64,000 nt of DNA from Cloeon dipterum (lineage: Eukaryota > Arthropoda > Insecta > Ephemeroptera > Baetidae). Shown piece by piece: positions 10,497-64,000 of the stretch; the stretch's first letter is position 1; each line of letters starts with the position of its first letter. The DNA is taken from NCBI RefSeq assembly GCF_949628265.1, contig NC_088789.1:12888886-12952885 (forward strand), read 5' to 3'. The notes beneath the pieces were generated by a model that was not told the origin of the DNA, did not search any database, and worked only from the letters and a program-made list of their open reading frames with translations. The position numbers were made by a program, and so were the translations under genes.

Positions 10497-12956
10497 TTTA
10501 CTACCACGCCCCCTTCCGTGTCTCTCAGTTTCTAACCTCTCTGAGAGATGGCGTAGGCACATTTTAGACAAAACTTACACGTCAGAAAGAAAGAGAAAAG
10601 TAGGCGGTATAATAGGCCTTAGCTTACAAAAGCGCGAACTGGCACTGCACAGCACAATATAATATTATGTAACTTGTATCTATCTTGCTATAACAGGTTA
10701 CGGAATTTCTTTATGTTTTGTAGGAATTTAAAAAATCAGAAAAAATTATATATTTATCTTTGCTAACTTTTTAACTTGCTTCATTTAGCTATGTAATATT
10801 AAATTAAATTTATCGAGAATAATTCCAATTGGATAAATATTATCAACATAATATAGCGCGGTCAATGGCTGAAATTAATAATGGCCAAGCAAGGCTTTCT
10901 ACCAGCTACTCATTGTTAGTGATAATATAATGCAAATTTGGATCACTATATGTATTTGAAGATATTCTTGCCTGCTTCTCATAAAATTTTGAATTAAATT
11001 CAGAGAGGGTTTTGACTAAAAATAAAATGCATATTTTGCATTTTCAATTATTTTATTGCATTCTGCTTGGCTGTTTAACCATGATGATTCGCACATTATT
11101 GTAAGGCTTTGCATTTTTTCGATTTTGGCAATAATTGTTCCATTTTAGTATTCTACAACAATTACCAAAAATAATATTTTTATATCGTCAATTTTCATTC
11201 ACATTGACATTACTCTTCTCCAGCATTTTCAATGAAAGGCATTTTTTCAATTTGACCTCATCAGCAATTGAACACTGCTCTCTTTCCTGCGGTAAACTTA
11301 TGATTTAAAGAGTTCGTAATTTCATGATCCACGTTAAGTCCAAATACAAAGTCTAAATTAAATTTGCTAACCCAACAAATACTTTCAGTTTATAATCACT
11401 TTAATGCCAGCATTTCTTATACAATTTGCTACATATTATCCACATTGCAAAAATGCACTATTTATCTGCTTATAAATATTACAGACGCTATAAGTTACTG
11501 TACAGCTATACAAAACAAAAATAAAATCAATTATTCACATATACATTGCATAGTGAATGGTACAGAGAAATACATCAGATTGATAGCAACTTAAGAAGTG
11601 ATTTAGCGCAATGCGTGCACAAGTTTCCCAGGGCACGACATAAAAAACATCATTCTAAAATTTCAATTTGGGACCATCTTGCGTTTTTAACAGCAGTTAT
11701 TATAATTTACACAATTATCACACAGGTAAAAATCAAGGAAAACACCTTTTTTATGTCAGAACAGCTAGTACTTTCTGAGTTCAAAAGTGAACATTCTGAG
11801 TAGAGATGACAAAACGGAAGACAACAAATGGTACAAATAGTATAATATGCAAGTTGTATATTTAAATTCACAATACATAAACCGCAGTGATTCAAATATT
11901 CAAACCCCTCTGTTGCATTGAAACACGAGACATGATTACAAAGAGCCAGTTATAGTGATATTATTCCTCTCTTGAAAATTTATTCAAAACATCTACACGA
12001 AACGCGAAATCCATTTACGATTTGAGATTAATACATACGAATCTATCCAAGGCCAAGAATGCTGGTTGGGTTCAAGTCTCCTTTTAGTGTCAACTCTTTT
12101 CAATTCTTGTTGAGATTTTCCAGAATGGGCAAAGATATATTATTAGTCGCGAAAATTCCTCCAAAGCTTGAAAATGAACAAATGATAAAATTTGTGCTTT
12201 CATTTATTCCAAAAGATTTCAGAAACCGAATTTCATGATCTAGAAAACATGTTCACGAGTTGAACCTGAACTCTGATGTAGTCATTCTCATTTTAAATAT
12301 TAGCTTTGACTCATGATCTGTTCAATTTTAAGAGTTATTATTGTAATTTCTTTGAACTACTTGTTGCCATTTTCGTTTCAACTGGTTGATTGATTATCAT
12401 TGGATGTCCGACAGAGGGACCAACAGACTTCTGACAAACCCTAGCGAGTTTGCAAACATTTCACTTTGAAAATGTCACTACAGCCCAACATTGTGAATGA
12501 AACACAACCATCACTGAGATAGTTGGTTTATTGTTCGTGGTGGCATTCCTTAATCCGCTAACTACAAATATGAGTTGAATTGGCTTCTCAGGTTTGGAAA
12601 GGAATTTCCAATACATTTTCAAAAAGCTCTTCAAAATGAAATAGCAACAGCTCCTAATTAGTTTAAAAACAAAAACTCTCGGGACTGATCAGCAACAAGA
12701 AGTGCTCTCGAGAGTTCAAGTTTTTTTCTCTGCCTTTGGTACAGTGGATGAACTGGGGGGGGGGGGGGGGGATTAAACTTTAACTGTGATAATACCGTCT
12801 AGTAAAAGCACATATCAGCCACTTTCGGGTCTGAATTCACAATTACTAGTGGTTGTTCAAGGGTAATCCTTGACATTGAAACGCGAGTCGGTGATGGCTT
12901 CTGATGAGCATTCTGGGTGGCGAGTCTCTTTGGAACAGGTGTGAGAATCACTGTAA
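10497..12956. other. RAB5IF promoter side and FAM102 3' UTR/intergenic
   Basis: No supported coding exon. The left part should hold the RAB5IF 5' end, the right part the FAM102 3' UTR. A run of 17 G lies at 12755-12771, within about 200 nt after the FAM102 stop, so it is probably a poly-C run in that 3' UTR. Short frames in 11364-11895 look like chance. Confidence 0.5.
12527..12532 (-). terminator. candidate poly(A) signal of FAM102
   Basis: AATAAA on the minus strand, about 425 nt after the FAM102 stop codon at 12957. Use is not proven; the 3' UTR could extend further. Confidence 0.35.
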
Positions 12957-54391
<41,435 letters not shown>

Positions 54392-56064
54392 AATTGCTAC
54401 ACGTTTTCAACGCGTCCTAAATAAAACCATTGAACGGATACACTGAAGCAAGAAGGTTTTCCCGAATCAACATGATTTGTAAAAATTATAGCTTGAAATG
54501 TTTGTGCCGTTTGTGCGAGACTTCAAAATCTCACAGATGTTTATCACCTGCATGCGCCATCTTGAAATATTTAAATGTCTTGCGGGAGATATACATTAGG
54601 CCAATGAGGATAGACCATTACATCAGCCAGCCAATGAGTGTTGAGGGTAGTTGATGTTAAGGTATTACACTCAACTTGGGGTTTTTTAATTTTGCCAACG
54701 CAGTCAATGGGCGCCAGGAGGAAGATTTAAAAAATCGACAGAACTTAAACAGTCCTAGTTTTTTTCCAGCGCTATATTCCTGTTAAATAATTATTATTAA
54801 TTATAATTTCACAATCAGTGTAATAATAGAGCTAACTTTTGAAATACATTATTAATTTACTGTATGAACGATTGAACATAATATTCATATTTTTATGCTT
54901 TTTATGGCTGTATAAAATTTCATAATTTTGTCTAAAATAAACAATTTTTTATATTTAAGCCTCTGTCTTAATTGGCAATATTTTGGCATTGTGTATACTA
55001 TTACGATCAATATTTCTAATTTATTAGCTATTATATGCAATTGAGAAAATTTTGTGTTTAAAATAATGACTTGTGTGAACGCTGACGTGAAAAACTTCTT
55101 TATATGATTTTTATAATTACTATTAAGTTGCAAAAAATCAGTGATGTAAGATGTAAGGCATTATGCTAAATACAAAAAAGAAACATGTGCATAATTTTAT
55201 ATTTTCGATATTTTCCATTGTGTTCACGTTCACGTTATTTGTACCTATTCCATTCACGTTATTTAATGAAAACATTTGTCTCTCTTAGTCAAATTTGTTG
55301 ATCAAATAAACCATACTACATTACATAAATTTATTCTCATTTTTGTGCACAATTTTAATACAGAAGGAAAATTCTGGGAGATTTAGTTTGAAAATACGAA
55401 AAATACCTCTGATTTAATTTGAAAAATGAAATTCTACCTTATTGTTAGCAGAAGAGCTAAAAATAAAAATTTGTAGCAACGTACCCAAAATACATTTAAT
55501 TGTTGTGTACGTAGACGTGGGGAACATAATTTTTCTATTATGATTCACCTTCATAATAAATGGTTCGCGCCAACTCACGTCAACTCTATCTCACTTTGTT
55601 TTTTATTTAAATCGCTCAACCTGATTGGCTACCGCTTCGTTGAGGAACCAATCACAGAGAGTCTTTTGCAGAATTACTCGATGACATGAATTGGACGATA
55701 GTGATATCAACACAACATTGAGCAGTCAAGAACACCACCTCAAAATTACGAAAACGAGTAGCGATTAAGTCATAAACTAAACACGTTATTGTAAATTTTT
55801 CATCAGCGGTTTACGTTCTATCGTTTTCATCAGTTATGCATTTTCTCACTTTCTAGAGGGCTTGCAATATTTGCCCTGAAAAGTGCATTTGAACCACAAT
55901 ATTCGCTGTATGTACAATAGTCAAAAGGCAAAATGAAAATCAACTAGTCCCACGTAAATAGTAAAGGTTCGTTAGACGTTAAATGCAGCTAGATGATTGG
56001 AGAGCTATCTATAATGAGAACCAGTGAAACCGATATTTCTATTTTTTCAGGTCAATTGCATGAA
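54392..56064. other. intergenic region between divergent TMEM185 and SCYL3
   Basis: Contains the 5' ends of both genes. An acceptor (ATTTTTTCAG) ends at 56050, 14 bp before the SCYL3 start codon, so SCYL3 may have a 5' UTR intron. TTCACGTT repeats occur near 55228-55262. No further gene is seen. Confidence 0.5.
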
Positions 56065-58448
56065 ATGGGAAACGAAAAGAGCAATTTGGGCAACATAGAT
56101 ATTAAACCTGACGTTATTGAGGTGGCAAACACATGGACCTTGAAGCAGGCATTTTGCACAGCAAATTCAACCCAATATTCTGTATTCTGCAGTCCGCTAG
56201 ACACTTCCTCTTCTTTGGAACTGGCTGCAAAGGTAAATCATAATACCTAGCACTTCTGAAATGTGCTGCAAAATGCCATCCTCACGAGAATTCTGCTTAT
56301 TGCAGAATCTGATTTTGTATCGCCATCCTGGGATCTTAAAATACGTGCAAACCTGGAGCCAAGGTGGATATTTTAACCTGGCAACTGAACAAGTGCTGCC
56401 GTTGTCACAAGAGCTGGGAGCTCAAACTAATCTGCAAGTTTGTCTTGGATTGAGAAGCATACTGAGGGCCTTAGTTTTCCTCCATGATACTGTAACAATT
56501 CATTTATGTTCATATCTTTCAAATTGTTTATAACACGCCCCTATATCAGGCAAAAGTATGCCACACAAACATTTGCTGTGGTAGTGTGTATGTTTCGCCG
56601 GACAACACATGGAAACTGGGAAATTTTGAATTCATCACCAAGTATGCTGATTTAACATCAATGAATTTGCAAAAAACCCGCAGTCGACGTTATGAATATG
56701 CCATTCCACCTGAAGAAACCAGAGAGACCAATGTTGAACCTCAATCCCTTGATTTGTTTGGATTTGGAGTGATGGTACAAGAAATTTTGAAGAAAAGGGA
56801 CCTTACTAGTAATTAGCAGAAAAATAGAATAAATCATGGTACTAAAATTCGATTATTTCCAGGTGATCCTTCTGGGAAAGAATTTTATGATGTTGCCTGT
56901 GGAAAGCTTCAGAACAAACAAACTAAGGCAAGAGGAAATTTAGCTGATCTCTTGGAGCATCCATACTTTTCTCATCCTGTGGTTGAGATTTTGGAATTTT
57001 TATCCGCCATCACTCTAAAGACTACAAGCGAGAAGGAACAATTTTTTAGGTTTGAAGAGCCTGCAATTATTGGTTTATTTTTTAACTTTAATTTTACAGG
57101 GGCTTGTGGGCTCAACTAGCTACTCTCCCTGAGACAATGGTGGCCACACAGTTGGCAGACCTTTTGCTTTCACGCTTAGTTCTCCTGGAGCCATCTGCTC
57201 AAACATATTTAGTACCATGGTTGCTGGCGATAAAGGAAGAGCAACCTCTAACAGGTAACCTATGATTATCTAGCGCAGACTTAATTAAATTTATGATTTC
57301 TTTTTCAAAGGATCATTCCAAAGTGATGAGTGCATGCCCTTGTTTAGCCGGCCAATTTTCGAAAGATTTGTGTCTCTCAAACTGGTGAAGATCTTCCAGG
57401 TTTAACTTTTGTTTTGTAAAAAAGTTAAAAATCACAAAATGGAGCATTCTTGTAGGTTCACGATAGTCAAGTGCGTTCCGTGCTGCTGAAACACTTTTCA
57501 TCATACTGCCATGGGTTCACAAAGGAGCAACTACAACACAATATTTTGCCAGAGTTGCTTGTTGGGATCAAAGATAATGATGATTTTCTGGTCGCGATCA
57601 CATTGAGAGCGCTTGCCGACTTGGTCCCAATTTTGGGGGCTGCGACTGTGATTGGGGGCAAGAGAGGCAAGCTTTTCACCGATGGCCGTCCAAAGGTAAG
57701 ATTTTATTATATTCTGGAAAAAAATAATCAACTCCGTCGGTTCAGGTTCGACCGACCAAGAAATTGATGCCAGTTTATTTGGTGACACCTGCTAAACCAA
57801 AGCTTGCACTTGTGAAACAAACTGAAGAAGGTAACCCTGTTATTAATTGAACTGTTCCAACATACATTAAATTTAGAAATTACAGAAGAAGCTGTTGAAA
57901 CTGGAATTTCTGCTGCCCTGCCAGAGCGGTTGTCTCCTGATGGTGGCGAGGCGTGGTCAGACTGGGATGATCAGCAAGATGAAGATGAAGAGAACAAAGA
58001 AGAGTTGATTGGAAATGAAGAAAGCGAGTCAGAAAAATATCAATATTCGCCAGCTCTAAAGAAGCCTTTACAACTGGCTAGCAAGGTGTCACAAATGGTT
58101 CCCAAAAAAGTGGTGGATGATTTGGATTCGCTAGACATTAAAGTGGCGAAAATAAACGTCACTACCACAGTAAAGGTATTTTTATTATTATTTAAATTTA
58201 TTTGCTTCATTGTAAGCGATTTTAATTTTTAGGAGCTGGATTTTTTCCAAGACATGGAGCCAGTAATAGCTCCCTCAAAAAATCCCTTACTTCCTGATGA
58301 GGAAGAAAATGCTGAAATATCAAAAACCGCACAGAATAAATTTTCAATGGCCCAGACGGAAGACGCGTTAGAAGGTGGATGGGGCGAAGACAATGATTTT
58401 TCAGACTGGGGCGATGAAGAAGGGGCTTTAAAACAAGAGACAAATTAA
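56065..58448 (+). CDS. SCYL3: SCY1-like pseudokinase, SCYL3 (PACE-1) type
   Basis: Ten coding exons: 56065-56232, 56306-56491, 56550-56808, 56863-57049, 57100-57254, 57311-57399, 57456-57695, 57746-57830, 57877-58175, 58233-58448. Phases close throughout; the product is 627 residues. SCY1-like proteins are kinase-shaped trafficking adaptors of the Golgi and secretory pathway. The pseudokinase spans residues 1 to about 270: [22 protein letters not shown], then [12 protein letters not shown] where kinases have HRDxKxxN, WKLGNF (142-144) in place of DFG, and IPPEE. Both catalytic motifs are gone, as expected for the family. A helical-repeat region follows, with [20 protein letters not shown] and [12 protein letters not shown] closely matching human SCYL3. 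The C-terminus is acidic and Trp-rich (WSDWDD, DWGDEE). The start MGNEKSN gives an N-terminal Gly suited to myristoylation, known for PACE-1, and supports this ATG over the out-of-frame one at 56060. Confidence 0.93.
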
Positions 58449-58895
58449 ATTTCATATTATCTAATTCATTAATATTAAATATATTTTAGGATTTAGTTGA
58501 TTTTTAGTAATTGGGTAGCATACTGAATTACTGGATCTATAGGACAGTACTGGGCACATCATGTTAATTAATGTATAATTTTCTCCCAATGTGATAATAT
58601 TTTACTGGAATAATTTTGTCAAAATTTTTTATATGTCTGATAACTCCATTGCAATAATAAACTCATCTTCATAATGTTCAATCATGATTCACAATGGTCA
58701 GTCAATTTTGACGCCAACAGATGGCGTTTACCTTGTGAGAGCTTCTGTTTCCCGCTAAAAGGCAGCACACGCGTCGACTGAAACTCCCCCTTTTGTCGGT
58801 TATTCCGTTGGCGTCGGATCCGTTTACTAGCGAGCTGCAAGCACTTAAGTGTGGTTCCCATACCCCGACTATTTCGCGTAAAATCTTGAGTTAGG
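58449..58895. promoter_or_regulatory. SCYL3 3' end and H2Av promoter
   Basis: AATAAA at 58656-58661 is the likely SCYL3 poly(A) signal, about 210 nt after its stop. The following 235 bp are GC-richer and run without an intron to the H2Av ATG, so the H2Av promoter must lie here. No TATA box at a usual distance is evident. Confidence 0.6.
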
Positions 58896-60010
58896 ATGGC
58901 AGGAGGTAAAGCAGGAAAGGACTCCGGGAAAGCAAAGGCGAAGGCAGTGTCCCGTTCGGCTAGAGCGGGCCTCCAGTTCCCCGTGGGCCGTATCCACCGG
59001 CACCTGAAGAATCATACGACCAGTCACGGCCGTGTCGGCGCCACGGCCGCCGTCTACAGTGCGGCTATCCTGGAGTACCTGACCGCTGAAGTGCTCGAGT
59101 TGGCCGGTAACGCATCCAAGGACTTGAAGGTGAAGCGCATCACTCCTCGCCATCTGCAGCTTGCCATTCGTGGTGACGAAGAATTGGACACCCTGATCAA
59201 GGCGACCATTGCTGGCGGCGGTAAATATCGATTTCCGGCCTTGATTCGGCTTAATTTTGATTTTGACGCGTGCTTGGCATTCTTGAGAATTATTTGCCGT
59301 TTCGACCGGGTCGGCGACTTATTTACTTTCGGCTAAAATCTGCGGAGAAGATCAGGTTGACATGCGCGGCGTTGCCATTTACAACTCATTACTGTGGCAT
59401 TTTTCTTACTGGACACACTCAAATTGCGCATCAACTGCTTATTTTAAAGTTCAATTCTGGTTAAAAATACGATATTTGAGTCGCAATTAACAATTTCACA
59501 GTGCAATGCGCGTATTTCATTAGTGGTCATAAGCAATACGAAGTGGCAACACCGCAATAACTTGGAAGATCAAACATATTTTGGCGCGAAGGCCCTCGTT
59601 TGTAATTGTTGTCCCTATTACGTCACAAAAGGGAATTGACTGCAGGTGTCCAGGTGCCCATTTGATCGAGACATTATTAGTGTTTGTCAATGCCTAATAC
59701 ACACCGCAGTAATAATAGTTGGTCAAGTCCTGTTTTAAAAGGCACGCACTCACTATAAGATTTTTTCGATTTTTTGTCACATGCCAGCACAGACGCATTG
59801 CTTACATACCGCGCTACCCCCTCCCTCTGCATTCAATTCTTGCCTGGTCAAACCCTGAGTTGACCGCGTTAAATGAATTTGAAAAATACTTTTAACGATA
59901 TGAATAAATACCTTCTAACATTTTACAATTGCACCTTTTCTGTTTCAGGTGTGATTCCTCACATCCACAAGTCACTTATCGGCAAGAAGGGCACGCAAAA
60001 GCCAGCTTAA
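58896..60010 (+). CDS. His2Av: histone variant H2A.Z (H2Av)
   Basis: Two coding exons: 58896-59220 and 59949-60010, joined in phase 1 within a Gly codon, encode 128 residues, the usual H2A.Z length. H2A.Z replaces H2A in nucleosomes near promoters and is loaded by SWR1-type remodellers. The N-terminal tail ([17 protein letters not shown]) is followed by [39 protein letters not shown] and [33 protein letters not shown], and the second exon reads [20 protein letters not shown]. The variant-specific acidic patch and docking residues are present. It stops at KPA, so it lacks the long SQ-bearing, H2A.X-like tail of Drosophila H2Av. The 728-bp intron and the poly(A) signal (AATAAA at 60216) agree with a replication-independent, polyadenylated histone gene. 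Confidence 0.98.
59221..59948 (+). other. H2Av intron
   Basis: Donor GTAAATATCG, acceptor CTGTTTCAG. No second gene or RNA gene is recognised within it. Confidence 0.9.
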
Positions 60011-60970
60011 TGAAGCACTTCAGGAGGTGTTTTTCATAATTGAGAAGTAATTTCAACTTACTGGAATGAAGAAGATCATCATGCATCAGTTAAGGTTAAG
60101 GAACTTCCGCAGAAGACAGACAACACCCCACCTGTGCCGTACAACAAAACTTAAATTAACAACTGTTCACAAGTGAATTTATAAAACGAGAAATCGAAGT
60201 TATCAACAACTCACAAATAAAATATAAATGTAATCCAGAACAAAGCAGTGGAGGTTAGCTATGTGACGGCATTTGAATTGGGTTAAAGCATCAGCAATTA
60301 TTCTCTTATAGACCCCTCTCCGAGTTATTTTAACCAAAATTTATGACTTGTTCCGGATGACAGTTGTCTTCAGGAATCATGTTGTCTATGTAGGCAGTAT
60401 GTCTATGCTACATCATGATCCTGGAAATACATACCGTTTTATCGAAAGATGAATGAGGGTTTGTTTGTTTGCGTGTGCAAATGTAATTCGGATAATAGAT
60501 TTGTGTTCTTTCTTTATTAATTTCATCCTATTTGAGCAAAATTTAGGTAACTTTTCCTACTGAAAGTAGCTTTAATATGACAAAAAATTGACCATTTGTT
60601 GCTAAATTTTAGATTTTAAGCCCCATAATGACATTGTCGTCATTGATTAATCAGTACACATTCATCTTTAATTTCACGTTTGTACTGTTCATTTAGCATC
60701 GCAGTGTATCAGTTTGGTGTACATATTTCGCATAATAAAAATTCAATTATTCTAACTGAGACGAAATCTTATTAGAATAAAATCACAACTAATTTTCCAG
60801 TATTAAATAAAAATTTTTATTTTCCTTAACAGGGATCAACTCCTTTCTGATCTGAAATGCTCACAAGTTAATTCAGCAGGAATTTATAACAATCAAAGAG
60901 CCGGATTTAATGGTGAACGTGCTTTATATTTACATCTCTAAGCCTGAAAACCGCGTTTCCTAAGAGTGAC
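60011..60970. other. convergent 3' regions of H2Av and NDUFV1
   Basis: AATAAA at 60216-60221 (+) is the likely H2Av poly(A) signal and AATAAA on the minus strand at 60816-60821 the likely NDUFV1 signal, about 150 nt past its stop. No other gene is seen between them. Confidence 0.6.
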
Positions 60971-63581
<2,611 letters not shown>

Positions 63582-63853
63582 TTTTGCTCTTCTTCTCGTC
63601 TACCTCGTCTACTTGCTTCTCGGCCAGCTGGGAATGAGTGATCGCTGATTGGTTGATGGGCACGCCTACCTTGCTTTGCGTGGCTGACATTGACTGCAGT
63701 ATCTCGAGGTTCTAGTCGGCTTACATTTCGGGGTTGCTGTATGTATGATAAACCAAAAAACCAGTCGAAGTTGAGCTACACAGAGAAAGACTGATAGACT
63801 TTTTCTAAATTGTCCATCCGTCGTCTTACATACTCCTTCAAGTTACAGACGAA
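63582..63853. promoter_or_regulatory. shared divergent promoter of NDUFV1 and MPDU1
   Basis: Only 272 bp separate the two start codons. A CCAAT box in reverse (CTGATTGGTTGATGG near 63643) is present and no TATA box is evident on either strand. This arrangement suggests a bidirectional housekeeping promoter. Confidence 0.7.
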
Positions 63854-63941
63854 ATGGCTGAGCAATTCAAGCAGTTGTGCCTTCTGCTGCTAACTCCTCA
63901 GTGCTACGATGAGTTCTTCGTCAATTTTAATTTCCTTGATG
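63854..63941 (+). CDS. MPDU1: MPDU1 (mannose-P-dolichol utilisation defect 1), first exon
   Basis: Exon 1 only; the gene continues beyond the window. The ATG at 63854 (GAAATGG) opens 29 codons plus one base, then the donor G|GTATGTC. The peptide MAEQFKQLCLLLLTPQCYDEFF resembles the start of human MPDU1, where LLPEKCYDQLF precedes the first membrane segment. MPDU1 is an ER multi-pass PQ-loop protein required for use of dolichol-linked mannose and glucose in glycosylation. Identification rests on this short segment. Confidence 0.75.
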
Positions 63942-64000
63942 GTATGTCTTTCCCGTAAAGTGTGTCTGAGCATTGCTTTGCCACATTCTGCATCATTTAA
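63942..64000 (+). other. start of MPDU1 intron 1
   Basis: Sequence after the donor GTATGTC to the end of the window; the next exon is not reached. Confidence 0.7.

Noticed and set aside
12060-12085. GGTTCAAGTC-like B box of a tRNA gene (also near 26836)
   Set aside because: No matching A box or cloverleaf could be drawn around either site.
59221-59464. Open frame continuing past the H2Av donor
   Set aside because: It is read-through into the intron; splicing to 59949 restores the exact H2A.Z C-terminus.

Overview
This is a nuclear genomic window from an animal, most probably an insect or other arthropod. The evidence is GT-AG introns in every gene, AT-rich intergenic DNA, a 128-residue H2A.Z-type histone, an insect-style synaptotagmin-7 C-terminus and small introns in most housekeeping genes. 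The species cannot be named from the sequence alone. All gene models below were spliced by hand; exon phases were checked for each and they close in frame.

Layout from left to right. At 926-1644 (+) are the last three coding exons of a synaptotagmin-7-like gene (C2B domain). At 5744-6363 (-) is a small two-exon gene that looks like a degenerate PARP catalytic fold. At 9349-10496 (-) is RAB5IF/OPTI. At 12957-50572 (-) is the FAM102/EEIG1 (NT-C2 domain) gene: nine coding exons, eight of them packed into 12957-16273, and a first intron of about 34 kb. At 53016-54391 (-) is TMEM185. At 56065-58448 (+) is the SCYL3-type pseudokinase. At 58896-60010 (+) is the histone variant H2A.Z/H2Av. At 60971-63581 (-) is NDUFV1, the 51-kDa subunit of complex I. 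From 63854 (+) runs the first exon of MPDU1, head-to-head with NDUFV1 across 272 bp.

The most unusual structure lies inside the FAM102 first intron at 17815-24429. It is a 6.6-kb foldback-type DNA transposon with inverted arms of about 560 bp, near-identical by eye, and an 8-bp target-site duplication (CAGCTTTT) on both sides. Between the arms are a 142-bp tandem array of about 18 units in one orientation, 2.7 units of the same monomer in the opposite orientation, a broken exon resembling the zinc-ribbon start of an ISXO2/IS1595-like (Merlin superfamily) transposase, and a second tandem array of 13 units of 153 bp. The two array monomers and the inner part of the arms are diverged versions of one ancestral sequence. 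The whole element sits in a transcribed intron, so its inverted arrays could form long hairpin RNA.

The rest of the intron (24.4-50.4 kb) has no recognisable gene. It holds a TC microsatellite, a promoter-like TATA site followed by an ATG/GT mini-exon, and one unexplained 231-codon open frame. The genes do not form one pathway. Most are broadly expressed housekeeping genes (respiration, chromatin, ER/Golgi membrane functions) next to a synaptic calcium sensor.
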